Positions 33,339 to 45,329 of a stretch of 64,000 nt of DNA are shown here, in pieces. The notes beneath the pieces were generated by a model. The model was not told the origin of the DNA and ran no database searches. It saw nothing but the letters and a program-made list of their open reading frames with translations. The stretch is from Trileptium ribeirensis (Eukaryota; Nematoda; Enoplea; Enoplida; Thoracostomopsidae): NCBI GenBank assembly GCA_030248225.1, contig JASANE010000851.1, positions 62,001 to 126,000 on the forward strand, given 5' to 3'. A program made the position numbers and the translations under genes. Each line of letters starts with the position of its first letter. Within the stretch, counting starts at the first letter, position 1.

Positions 33339-36300
33339 GTCGAGTGAGTGCTAACCAGGGCGAGAGTATAGGTGGGTCTCGAATAAATTAGTAGTGTTAC
33401 TTGTGGAGTCTGGCAGCCATCCGGGAGCGACCAAGCAAGTAATACTAGTCTTGAGACGACTGGTCGAGTATGGGGAGTAGATTCGGACGACCACAATCTC
33501 TAGCAACTCTGTACCTAATAACCAGCCAGTTGATCAGCCATCCGAGGATCTAGGGATTGAGCAAACTTCAACTATTTAGTAGTCGACCGCTACAGAATAG
33601 TTCATCATAACTAGCCTGCCAGTCATCGGGGGGGGTGGTGACTTCAAAACAAAATAACGGCATTTATTAGCGTAATTGTAAGGCACAGGTTAAGGTAATC
33701 AGTTAACCCTGCATTCGGCCAGCCATCCGGTGGTCGGGTGTATGAACTCACAATAGCTTTAGCAACGTAACATCTAACCTAAAAGTAAGCGGCATTCGCT
33801 CAACCCTAACTTCTAGATAAGGACTGTACTAGCGTAAATCTAGATTCTAGGTTCAGATACTTAGATAAACGTGCGTCGTCGGCCATGCGGAGACGGTCGT
33901 ACGAACCTCACAAGAGGCGTATCAGATTAATACATAATCTAGCTAAAACTAATAGGGTCTAAGATCAAAAGAGTGCTAGTGCCGAACAGTGACAATATTC
34001 AAAAGAAGGTAAAAAAAGTATCCGGTGTATGTTTTAACTAGAAATCAGTGAGTGAAGGTACTAAAGAATAACACGGTGTATAAAAGAGCAACGAAGAAAC
34101 GTCAGCTGCTCCGTTGGCAAAGGGTGTCACAGCCTACGGTTGCTAAAAGCTCAATTGTTGTGCCTAACTGTTTTATCCGGTTTCGATAATAAACATTGTT
34201 AACTTCGCGTTTAGTGTTTAAGTATCTGAATAAGAGTGATCGAGCTGAGCAAGAAACACGCCGCTACGCGAAAACAGGGCACGTCCACTGATCAAGTAAA
34301 GAAGGACGCGCGCAAATTTAGACGCCCCACCGCCATACTACTGGCCACACCTCGAAACGCGCAATCTTTCGGTGACGAATCCCGTCTCCCTTTAAGTACC
34401 GATAGCCGACATAAAGAAAAGTCCCCATGCAACCCCAACCCCCATAAAAAGCAAACAAGATAAGGGTCTGTCGGGGGTCACATAAGCTACCAAACGTCCT
34501 AAGGGTCTAAAAACCTAAAAACTCCTCTTTTTCTGCCTAAAATTTCGGGTTTTCTTTTTTTCATATATTATATCCCTCTACCTTTTACGTCCTTATCCCA
34601 ATTGTTTTGTTATTATTTTCATTTAAAGATTATGCCAAATTTGCATAATCTTCACTAATTTCCTATTTTAGCCAACATACAGTTAGCGTGTTTCTCTGTT
34701 GTTAATCAGTGTAGGGTTTTAGTTTTGTGTGATCGCCGGCAGGTTTGGGTCTTCTGGATTGTGAGAAACTCTTGGGAGCACAAAGAACTACTCTATATTT
34801 CCTATTATCATAGTTGTTTGACGCATAAAGAATTGTGCGATAATTATTGTTTCATATCAACTGTTTTAAATTTAATTCTGCTGACATAGCTAATAGTATG
34901 TCGGTAGCCTCAACTATTCTTTGCGTTGACTTTTTATTAATTGCTCTTGGTACTGGAACATTATAGTAGAATCTGGAAAGAATTGTGATGTTTGTGTTTG
35001 GTCTAAACAGTTACCTGCATAAGGAATTACGCAAAGATTCGTCAAATTCGAGTAGTTTAAACTGGTGTTCAAGATCTCTGAATTTTAATAAAGAATCGAT
35101 CTATTTTCTGGCTTGGAGCTACACACTTAGGCGTCTTTAAAAAGTACTTAACCTTAACTTATTCTTAATATATAATTTTCACAATTAAAACCTCGGGTTA
35201 AACACGTATGTATTAGTACTGCTGTTAGCTTATAATTAGTTAGTAGTATTTACAAATTTAGCCCAAAGGCGTCGAGTGAGAATCACCAGGGTGAGCAGCT
35301 CAAGTGGGTCCGGAGTAGTAGCAATATCGCGTTAGCTGTGGCAAAGGATTCCTAGCGCGACTTAACAGGTATTGCTATTCTTGAGTAGACCGGGTGAGTA
35401 AAGGGTGAAGTTTCGGAAATCCCTCTAGCTACTTGAGCCTTTCCTATTACCACTTTACCCAGCCGTATGGGAGCCAAAGATCTTGAGAAATCACTGGATA
35501 GTAGCTTGTCAGTACTGCACTGTTTTTATAATACCGTATCGCATCAGCCGTCCGGAGACATGTACATCAACATAACGGCCATATATAGCGATAATTCGAA
35601 GGAACTAGGTTCAGGTAATCAAGTAACCCTACAGTGGCCAGCCGTCCGGGGCGCTGCTGTATGAACTCACGAGAGCTGTAATCAAAGTAGTAACTAACCT
35701 TACTCTTAATTGCTATCATCGATGTTAACGCCGTGGTAAGCCTTCCGGGGGCTGCGGATTACATAAGGTCGGTACTTAGCGGAATTCTAGGAACATAGGT
35801 TGAGGTAATCACATATATACTCACATCTTCGTCAGCCGTCCGGGGGCGAATGGTGTAAACCTCAAAAGAGGGCTAATAGAATTAGCGATACCTAAACCTT
35901 ATCTAGTAGAAAATAGATAAACGAGAGCCAACTTAACTGAATATAGAAATATTGGGTGGTTTAACCGGGATCAAAGATCAGATCTGAAATCATTGAAAAG
36001 CACCAGGTCTGAGCTAAACTTCCGCACAAAAAGAATGTGCCTTATTATAAAAAGAATATATACGTATACGTATTTGTGTTTACTAACTTTGTTACTAACC
36101 TGCCGGCTTTTGTGGACAATTGGTTTATCCAGGAATGAGTGGAAATGGCCTCGTGTATGGCTCAGTCGCTTCGCGATATCGTAAAAAATAAGCAGGCGTC
36201 AAAAGAACGCGATCCATAGAACTCCCCAGCGGCATATATACTGCTGGCCACACCTCGAAAGCCACAACTTCTGGTGACGAATCCCGACCAAATTTATCAT

Positions 36301-39300
36301 CCGATACCCGTCATAAGAAAATTGCCGACCAACCCGCTACCCCCATTCAAACCATAAAATATATTTCTCCATTATATGGCTCCCACCTCAATAGTTTTAG
36401 TTTTTAAAATCGGGTGACCTAGCTAGCCCGTTGATGTGAATGTCTTTTAGTGCTTTAGGTTTTATATTTTGTGAGCTAGGCGACGCTCAGTGGAGTGTTA
36501 TATAAACAATTGCGGGAGAGAGCATTTGGATTTTGGTGCCTTACAGCGTAAAGAATTACGCGGAGCCGTACTTGCAACTGCGTAACTGCAGTGCTGGAAT
36601 TATGATGTTTATTAAAGAACAGAGCTTTAACCTTGGAAGACATCATAAATAAGTACTTTAACACAATTACTAGTTAACTTAGTAATACTAATCTTAATAA
36701 TGCCTCCTAAAAAGAAGTGGCTATAATCTTAGTAAAAGAGTGGTAACGTAAGTAGTCATTGGTTAGTAATAGCTTACAACTTCGGTTCTTGTGTCGAGTG
36801 AGTAATACCTGGGCGAGAGTACAGGTGGTCTTGTGGTTAGTAGCGCGACTTGTTGGATGCGGCATCCGGTCGCTGCGGCTCAACAAGAAGCGTTATTCTT
36901 GAGAAGACCGGGCGAGTAAGGGGTGTGGAATCGAATTACCCGTTAATCGAAGCACCAATTTATCCTAAATTGTTTGATAAGCCAGCCGGTCGGGGGCTTA
37001 TCTTTTGAAAAAAGTTCGACTGAATTGTAGTCGACCGCTACTATGCAGTTGTAGTTAACGTAGTCTGCCAACCGTTCGCGGGCGGCTTGTTTAACATAAC
37101 TTCAGTTTGTAGCGTAATCCTAAGGCCTAGGTTAAGATAATTAAATAACCCTGCAATCGCTAGCCAGTCGGGAGTCGGTTCTGTCAACTAACAAGAGCTT
37201 TAGCAACATAATAGCTAACTTAAATATTAACTTGCTATCATTCAAACCATATCCATGAAACATTAGTCGTAATAACCTAAATCGAAAAACTTAGGTCCAG
37301 GTACGTAGTTATTCCTAAAACGCAACCTAATTCCCAAAACTAATAGAAATAGGGATAGTCCAGTGAAACGAGTGGCCGAGTGATGTTAAAAACGAGAGCT
37401 GAAATTGTGCAAGAGTCACCGGTGGAAATTTAGCATAATCTAAAAATAGTAATCTACGGGTGCCTAAACAGCTGGGTGCCTTCCTTAACATTTTATCTGC
37501 TTTGTGACAAACATCCTTATTACGTATTTGGTGTCTAACTATGTAAAGCACGAGTTACTATAGTAACGTTACGCCGCAACGCAAAATATAAGGCATAGTA
37601 CTGATCACGACAAGCGCGGACGCGTGCCAACCGAGTCGTCCCACCGGCAAACTACTGGCCACACCACGAACCGCACAATCAACGGAGGGGGTGAAATGTG
37701 AAGGAAAGAGACAAAAATGGGAACAGGTATCAAATCGGGATAAAACAGATGCGGGAGTGAACTCAAGCGGCAAAGTTAAGGACTTCGGCCCGTGGTGTGC
37801 CCCTATTTTCCGAAATAAGGGTTCACCACTTAAAAATGTCCTCCGTTAGCCTCTTGAGAGCACTCCCCAATCTCGTTTGGTATGTAAAAGAATAGCATCA
37901 GTGGGATATGCCAAACCGACAGCCGGGGATGTGGGGGGTTTGATAGGCTATCAAGTGTTTCCGGGGTCCAAGCCTCGTCAAAAATAACGATTTCTCCTTT
38001 CCCAAACCAAAAATTCAAAATTTGCCACTTTTTCAACTATTTATTGACCTAATTTTATAATCCTTTTAAATTTTAAAATTTTAATTTCTTATCTTTTGTT
38101 GGACTAATTTGCATAAATTACATTCCTTAGTTTTGTATCTAACCTAACTTTAAGCTGAGTTTTATATTAGTTTCAGTTTGGTGTTTTTGTGATTCTAGAA
38201 ATCGGCGGCTATAGGAGCTAAAGAACTTCGCTCGATATTTTTATTGATTTGTGTCAATTGGTTACTTAGCTACCCTATATGAGGTAGCTCCTACGTATCA
38301 CTGCCGTTGTGCTAAATATAGCTCTCAAAATGGAGTTTAATCGGTAGAAACGTGATGTTCGGTCTAGATCCTTGGTTTTTCGCTTACTTTTGTGAACCAG
38401 CTTTGCATCTTTGCGCAAAACAATTGCATTATCGGCGAGTTTTGAATTTATGTTTAGCCTACTAAATGGGGACTTAAAAGAAGGAAGCTGCAAGACGCTA
38501 GGTCTTTACAGTTAAGTACTTTAAACCCGGATAGTAATTAATTTAGTCATATTAACCTTATCAAAAAGTTAAGAATTATGTGGCACATAAGAGTACTAGG
38601 AGCGATAACGTAATAATTACTAATAGTAATACTTTAAAGAATCGGCCCAAGCGTTCAGTGAGTATAGCTCGGGAGAGCAGTAACAACTGGATTCAGTGGT
38701 TAGTAGCACGACTTATTGGGTTGTCAGCTGTACGGGGGCAGCTCAGCAAGAAGTGTTATTCTTGAGAAAACCGGGTGAGTAAAGGCTGTAAAACCGAATA
38801 ACCACATCAAGACACTCCTGCTTCAATACAAGAAAGTTGTCCAGTCGGTCGTGGGCCTAGGGATTGGGCAAAAGTTCCACTGAATAGTAGTCGACCGCTA
38901 CTACGCAGTTATATTTAATTAGTCTGCCAGCTTTATGGGGGCGGGCGACTACACTAATATAACCGGCACGTATATAATAGCGTAACTCAGGCTCAGGTTA
39001 AAGCACCCAGATAATCATACATCGCCAGCTGTACGGGATCAATTAGATTAAATAAGGATCTGTACTAGAGTAATTTTAAGGCTCAGGTTGAGGTACTTAG
39101 ATAAACGTGCATTGTCAGCTGTACGGGGGCAATTGTGCCAACCTCACATGAAGACAGAGAGTAACCGGAATTCCGGTTCCGGCGAAAATCTGTTCCGGTT
39201 GCGGTTCCGGCAGAGGGCAAACTACATACCAGAACCGGAATTCCGGTTTAAAAATTTTTGTTTGAAATTTTCCGCATTTTTGATTCGTCTGTGGTCCAAA

Positions 39301-40765
39301 CACGTAATATACACAATGATCATGTTCCAATAAAGCCAAACAAAAGAAAAGATTAACTCAACAGTTTGCCGTGTGAAAGGGAAGTAGGACACATAATTTC
39401 ATGTGGGAATTTTTCATTTTAACACTCTAGGAGTTAGCAAAACAAGCCAGCTCGGTGTTTGTTATAGCTATTTAACACGTTCAGAAGTCTGCTGGGTATG
39501 TTAGAATTAAACTGGGCTAACTTGGCAGCAAAGCATGGCTAATTAAGAAGTGCTTAGCTGTAAGCTTGGCTAACATAAATTGCGTGCAGCACCAGCCAGT
39601 GCGCCTTTAAATTTTGTAAATCAGTCTACATCGAAGAAAAATGTTATCTGCAACCAGAAGCCTGTTAACTGTGTTCTTGGCAATGAACTGTATTTATCGA
39701 AACTGTGCCAGCGGTATCACAGTTTATGTCATTTATAGCATTCTGATCAGAAAGTTATCATCATTATCATGGGCACTGGCTGCTCCACGCTAGCCTAAAC
39801 AATGTCTGTGATCACTGACCAGAAAATTATAGTATATCTTTCGTTGTTTTCTCTTAGAACCATATAAATCAATTAAGTTTCCTACAGAATAACATGTAAC
39901 AAACGTACGCGTAGTAAAGGGAGACGATCGGAGACAAAGCTAAAGTATTTAGTCTACTATCCATACAAGCACGGTCAGTATGACACAATTTAGGTTAGGC
40001 TGTATAATGGAAGGCATTTTTTGTTCTCGGAGTCTAAAAACCAACATATTGATCGACAAATAGCTTACTCAGTCTCTTCAGAGTTCCAGAAACAATAGTG
40101 CCATCGTAATACATTAAGCTTAACATAAAAGTTATTTTTAATACATTATAAACTCAGTGCCTTCCTTTCTCCAGTCATTTGTTTTATTATATATAAGTTT
40201 CGAAGACCAGGTTCCGGTTCTGGATAGAGATTAAATAGACGGTTCCGGTTATTCCCTGCAAGAGAAGTAATAGAATAGTACATAACATAACCTCAAAGCT
40301 AATAGAAGTCGGGACGAGTTGGCAGACTGTGCTCAGTGGCCGGAACAGTATATACTTTATTCAGAATAGACGGAAGTTACTGGCTGATAACAAGGCCTAA
40401 TATTGTAGTAACGCTATTAAAGAATTGCGCCATAAAGAGATCTATATATGTGTTGACGCATAATAACTGTGCTCTAACGTTCTATACTATCTTGTAATAA
40501 ACATTTTACTACGCTTTTGGTGCCCGATTATCCGAAGCAGCAGTGACTAGCGTTTAGCCACACCGCAACGCAAAATATAAGGCTCAGATATTGACCACGG
40601 AAAATCAGAAATGCGTGCCAGCCCAGCATCTCCCCACCGGCATTCTGCTGGCCACACCTCGAACCGCACGATCTTCGGTAACGAATCCCGTCCCCCTTGA
40701 ATATCCGGTACCTGTCATAAGAAATTCCCCATACAACTTCTACCCCACTGAAAAGCATACATATA
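33339..40765 (+). repeat. tandem array of four diverged 1.5-2 kb units
   Basis: Two marker blocks alternate. Block 1 (GTCGAGTGAG start, ACCGGGTGAGTAAAGG end) begins near 33339, 35271, 36793 and 38653. Block 2 (CTACTGGCCACACCTCGAA and an AACGAATCCCG-like word) begins near 34337, 36241, 37652 and 40645. Distances from block 1 to block 2 are about 1000, 970, 860 and 1990 bp; the last drops to about 890 bp without the hAT-like element at 39155-40258. Within units, a CAGCCGTCCGGGGGC-like word recurs several times, and GTAGTCGACCGCTAC occurs in units 1, 3 and 4. Unit starts often carry AATAAA-like words. The units may derive from retroelement LTRs, but this is a guess. Confidence 0.8.
39155..40258 (-). 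mobile_element. non-autonomous hAT-like DNA transposon, copy 2
   Basis: The left end is CAGAGAGTAACCGGAATTCC. The right end, read inward, is CAGGGAATAACCGGAACCG. The flanking 8-mers CATGAAGA (39147-39154) and CAAGAGAA (40259-40266) agree at 5 of 8 positions. The 1104-bp sequence is the inverted relative of the element at 55-1037, sharing for example GGTCTTCGAAAC and GTGCGTGACGC-like blocks. It carries no transposase. It interrupts unit 4 of the tandem array; the equivalent point in unit 2 (near 35868-35880) is uninterrupted. Confidence 0.75.
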
Positions 40766-40769
40766 ACAA

Positions 40770-41439
40770 GTCCAAAACCGTCCAAAAACCTTAAATTAAT
40801 TCCTAACCCCGTGGGAGACCAAACATTTTAAGTTTCATAAATTTTTGTTTATTACACCCTCCCATCCTTTTTATGTTGTATCTTCCTTTTTATGTTGTTG
40901 TAGTAAAATGAAAGAAGGAACACTGCATGGCAATGTATTGACTCAAGAGGCGAACACCAGTAAAGATCTTCACTGGTGTGGCCCCAACCATGTGCGTTGA
41001 AAGCCCAATTTGCATATTTTCCACTCCTTTGGATTATTAGCTCATACATATATATTATATGCAAAATTATAATTATGATTTTAATAAGTATTTTCAGTTG
41101 TCTGGTTGTGTAGAGATTGCCGAAGCATTATGATTGAATTTAGGAACTTGTCGAGCATATCCGCTTTTGTCTAATAGCTAACTCCAGTTTTTACATTATA
41201 GGTCAGGCTATTGTATGGCGGCCATATTTCCGTTGTGTGCATATAAAACGATGTGTTATTTATATTGAGTGTATCTGTCGTGACTTATAGCTTTTTACGG
41301 GATTATTACCGGAAGTAACTGGCATGCAAAGAATTGCATGAATAGGAGAGTTTTACACGTTGTTTATGCGATTTATGTTTTTTGTTTCCATGATTGTCGC
41401 GCTGTATACCAACGAACTGAGATCACATAGCGCTAGGTA
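40770..41439. other. intergenic, nothing recognised
   Basis: AT-rich sequence between the tandem array and the family B repeat. A minus-strand ORF at 40852-41064 has no recognised family. Confidence 0.4.
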
Positions 41440-41800
41440 TCATAGTGCCTGATTTATTATTGAGCGGAGCGAAGCGTGTTTGTTTCCGTCAGAGAGGACA
41501 ATTCGGCACCGCCTGTCCGTTCGCCCGTCCGCTGAACTCCTCAATAACTACGTATTAGGTCGTTTTGTCAAAATTTGCTTCAGTTAGTTAATAATTACCT
41601 AATCATTTAACCGTGTCAGCCTATTTTTAACATTTTCAAGCAAAAATTACTATTTTTTCAATGAAATATATATCTGTTATTTTAGTGCATGTACCACATC
41701 TCGTCGTGGTGATTGTAAATCGTGTGTTTATTACTATTCGAGGAAGTTATCAACATGCTATTAATTAGCTAATTATATACTAATTTATTATTAACTAGGA
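41440..41800 (-). repeat. dispersed repeat family B, copy 2
   Basis: Inverted relative of 2695-3055. The start TTATTGAGCGGAGCGAAGCG is the reverse complement of the end of copy 1. The GGCACCGCCTGTCC and CCTCAATAACTAC blocks are also shared. No coding potential is seen. Confidence 0.6.
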
Positions 41801-42530
41801 TCTTGGCGACATGCCAAGTATATGAATTCGGAAAAATGAGAACCTGTAACGTTAACATACAGTGGAACAACTCATTAAATATATATATTCCTGTTACGAA
41901 CCAAAGATGTAATTCACCAAAAAATATTTATTAATCTGCTGTTCAATAAGGCATAGATGAAGCAAAACTGATAGTCAGATATCTAATACACATCCTACGA
42001 AGGCCAACTCTACCTCTGAACTGCTTACGAATCGTGAGCAACATATCTATGTATATATACGGTTTACGTTGAGATAACGAAGTCCTGTTTACAGAAAAAA
42101 ATAAACGGACTCCCATCTTTCTCACCATAGTGCGGTGTAGTGAGAATATTCTTCGATTCCGAAGCTAGTGCTTCTCCATATCCGAATTCAATCACCGGCT
42201 TTTCTAATCAACACTATACCTGGAAACATGGCCTGGAGATCTCCCAGTTCCGGAGTTGAAGAACTGAAACTGTCTTACTAGGGATTCACCCAGTTCACCG
42301 GGGAGGAATGGCGGACCATACAATATGTAACCACCACAAGCGTCAGAATTGCGTTATCATTATATTCTTAGTGTTGTGAGTGGAACGAGCGTAGAGAAGT
42401 TTCAGTGGCCATAGAGGTAGATTTCACGACGTCCGTTTTCGGGTTGGCACGCGTAAATCAATTTCGGTTGGGCGGGCTGCCCCGCGCAATAGCTCATTCG
42501 GAAGCTTACAATCTCTATTTTCTCATCTAG
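41801..42530. other. intergenic, nothing recognised
   Basis: No motif, conserved frame or clear repeat was identified. It contains a GC-richer stretch around 42170-42320. Confidence 0.4.
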
Positions 42531-42533
42531 TTA

Positions 42534-43006
42534 TGCGTGAGTCTAGTTGTTTTTTGCGTACATCAAGGTTGTTTCTTTTGTCAAAATCACGCATTGATTT
42601 GCGCAAAAATTCGCGTTCGCCTTTTTGCCATTGGTATTTTTTTTGTGAACACGAACATGGGCTTTGCGATGAATGAATAGAATTTGCATTCGCGCACATT
42701 TTTCCATTTTTCACGTTGCGCATTCGTCAAATGCTATTCTAAGTTTCACAGTAATATTCGCGATCTATTGGTGTATTGTAGTATACGAGGAAAACGCAAC
42801 TGGTAATCGCGTTTTTGCTTGTATATACGCAGTCAGCAAAATGCGATGCCGAATCCCAATATAGTCACCGCGAACAGCTCCTGCATCGCAGATCGTGTAC
42901 GCGTACATAAGGGAAAATTGTGATTTGTTCGCGTTGATCGCTTTATGATCGTGAACTGGCCAGAAAAGAAAAACCCAGGTGTACGCACCTAAAGTGGACT
43001 CACGCA
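42534..43006. mobile_element. Harbinger-like MITE with TTA target duplication
   Basis: Terminal inverted repeats start TGCGTGAGTCTAG (42534) and, on the other strand, TGCGTGAGTCCAC (43006). They continue to match through TGCGTACA and a TTTCTTTT word, about 48 bp in all. TTA flanks both ends (42531-42533 and 43007-43009), the 3-bp duplication typical of PIF/Harbinger elements. The 473-bp body is rich in CGCG-type words and codes for nothing recognisable. The superfamily is inferred from duplication size only. Confidence 0.65.
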
Positions 43007-43262
43007 TTATACGCGACAAGGTATTCCAACTCCTTCGAGCTGTAAGATTGGGCCAAATGTTTTTTGTTCGGGGTCAAAAAGGGGTCCGGCAAAGCTCGAT
43101 ATGGATTGTATCTCGACAACTGGTGCATATATATCTTAGCCAAATCAGGCTGGTTTTGCACGTCAACAAGATCTACAGTGCTGGGTATCATGGTTTGTTA
43201 CATAGCTCTGTCATATGCATTATCTGGTCCTAAAGGGGTATTTAAATAAGTTGAATACTCCC

Positions 43263-43890
43263 GCAACCGCTTGGGCTAAATGGGTGTTATTGAAATCACT
43301 TTGTAGAGTAATTCATCCTCTACATAGATACGCATAATATGCTGCTGTTGCCATTATTTGCTCAGTAGGGTTGGGTAAAAATGGGGTTTTCAATGTATAT
43401 TGAAATGTATGTTTGTAATATATTCAATGTATATACAATGTATATATGTTTTCAATATACATATGAGACCCAAAATGCGCGAAAATCGTAATATCTCTTT
43501 AACCGCTTTGACTACACGGGTGTGGTTGGTCTCACATTGTAGGATAATTCACCCTCTATGTAGCTGCCTATAGTGTGCTCAAATTATCATTTACTTAGCA
43601 GGGTTGGAACAAATGGTGTTTTCAAAAGGGTCAGACTGGAAATACCACTCAATCGACAAGCTACCGCGACCGCTCTAGGTATTTGGGTTTTAATTGTATC
43701 ATTTTGTACAGCACTTTGTCCCCTAAGTAGTTGCCCATCATAGGTACCTAAGTATTCAATAAGCCGGCACTCTTTAAAGCATCATGGCTGATATTCGACT
43801 CATTTTATAAGCTGATGTGCAGTATGCCTGTGCGCATATTCAACACTTAGAATACACTACCTTGACGATGAGACAAGCGGCTAGTTTAAC
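43263..43890 (+). repeat. dispersed repeat family A, second composite copy
   Basis: Contains three degenerate copies of the GTAGAGTAATTCATCCTCTA-like motif (near 43303, 43541 and 43710). The end block CTGATATTCGACT, TTCAACACTTAGAAT and GAGACAAGCGGCTAG corresponds to 26850-26960. A TGTATA-rich stretch lies at 43395-43465. Confidence 0.6.
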
Positions 43891-44156
43891 AATAGATTTC
43901 AATTGTGTTTATATGGAAAGAAAATTTTCCTGCATAAAGTTTGGTATAAAAAAATTTGGACATTGGGAATATTAGCATATTTTTCAGCCCATCAGAGAAA
44001 CATGGCAAATTTTTAATCACGCAAGTGTGTACCTGGGAAGTGGCCAAAATTTGTCAGTGGAGAAAATGCCAGTATCACATTTTGCGATTCGTAAAATATT
44101 GTTAAAGTTGCATTATCTAGTGAATTTACTTTTTTTATTGAGCCAGATTATTAATA

Positions 44157-45329
44157 ATGATTCTTAATAGATGTTCTCACCAGCTGTCTCCTTTGCTGCG
44201 GAGACATTTCAGCATGATGGGAACAAAAAGACTTCGTCTAAACAAGTTTGCCCTTGTCAACGAATTTTTTTCTCCATCGTCCTGTAACAATAGACGTTCA
44301 TCCGGCGTCACGTACACTCCAGAAACTTTAAGCACTGGTAGCGGTAGTGAAACAACAAAATTGAACCTTTGCAACGCAATTCAGAATGCTCTTGATATTG
44401 CAATGGACAGCGATAACACGGCGTGTGTTTTCGGCGAGGATGTCGCCTTTGGCGGGGTGTTCCGATGTACTGTTGGGCTTCAGGAAAAATATGGCGCCGA
44501 ACGAGTATTCAACACACCCTTATGCGAGCAAGGAATAGCAGGCTTTGGTATTGGTTTGGCGTGTGCCGGTGCCACAGCTATAGCTGAAATACAATTCTCC
44601 GATTATATATTTCCAGCGTTTGATCAGCTTGTCAACGAAGCAGCAAAATATCGTTTTCGTTCAGGTGGAACGTTCGACTGTGGCTCGCTTACAGTACGTA
44701 CAACATGGGGCGCAGTTGGTCATGGAGCGTTATATCATTCCCAATCGCCAGAAGCGTTTTTCGCTCATTGTGCAGGTCTCAAGCTAGTCGTTCCACGCGG
44801 TCCTTGCCAGGCGAAGGGTCTTTTACTTTCGTCGATTCGAGCTCCGGATCCGGTTATATTCTTCGAGCCAAAAATACTTTATCGCTCGGCGACCGACGAT
44901 GTGCCAAACGATGATTATGAAATTCCGTTGGGTAAAGCGGAGATTTTACAGGCTGGAGAAGATGTAACGCTATTAGCTTGGGGTACCCAAGTTCATACAA
45001 TGCTCAGCGTCGCCGAAGCGGCGCAACAGCAGCTTGGGATTTCTTGTGAAGTTATAGATTTGAGAACTATCGTTCCTTGGGATGTGGATCTTGTTTGTAA
45101 CTCTGTAGCAAAAACTGGTCGAATGGTGGTAGCTCATGAAGCTCCACTTACTGGAGGGTTTGCTGCCGAGATTTCTGCGACGGTGCAGCAAAACTGCTTC
45201 TTGAATTTGGAAGCACCCGTGGAACGTATTTGTGGGTGGGACACGCCATTTCCTCTTGTATTTGAGCCGTTCTACTTGCCAACAAAATGGCGCTGTCTGG
45301 AAGCAGTTAAGCGTATTGTCAATTACTGA
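44157..45329 (+). CDS. BCKDHB: branched-chain 2-oxoacid dehydrogenase E1 subunit beta, mitochondrial
   Basis: An intronless ORF of 390 codons, close to the human length of 392. The E1 alpha2-beta2 enzyme decarboxylates the 2-oxoacids of Leu, Ile and Val with thiamine diphosphate and passes the acyl group to the E2 lipoyl domain in the mitochondrial matrix. The first 30 residues are rich in Arg and Ser and lack acidic residues, fitting a mitochondrial presequence. The pyrimidine-binding domain (residues about 66-240) has [46 protein letters not shown] and [15 protein letters not shown]. The C-terminal transketolase domain (about 255-385) has [22 protein letters not shown] and [16 protein letters not shown] and CGWDTPFP separate it from pyruvate dehydrogenase beta. 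The start is the first ATG after an in-frame AT-rich leader and lies before the presequence. Nothing in the frame is broken. Confidence 0.97.
   Translation: MILNRCSHQLSPLLRRHFSMMGTKRLRLNKFALVNEFFSPSSCNNRRSSGVTYTPETLSTGSGSETTKLNLCNAIQNALDIAMDSDNTACVFGEDVAFGGVFRCTVGLQEKYGAERVFNTPLCEQGIAGFGIGLACAGATAIAEIQFSDYIFPAFDQLVNEAAKYRFRSGGTFDCGSLTVRTTWGAVGHGALYHSQSPEAFFAHCAGLKLVVPRGPCQAKGLLLSSIRAPDPVIFFEPKILYRSATDDVPNDDYEIPLGKAEILQAGEDVTLLAWGTQVHTMLSVAEAAQQQLGISCEVIDLRTIVPWDVDLVCNSVAKTGRMVVAHEAPLTGGFAAEISATVQQNCFLNLEAPVERICGWDTPFPLVFEPFYLPTKWRCLEAVKRIVNY

Noticed and set aside
33339..40765. CRISPR-like array
   Set aside because: Units are 1.5-2 kb, diverged, and contain irregular short words without constant-length spacers. 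The genome is eukaryotic.
1..41800. One large inverted duplication joining 0-3 kb and 39-42 kb
   Set aside because: Both the hAT-like element and family B occur inverted in the two places, but their order is not reversed as an inverted duplication requires. They are separate insertions.
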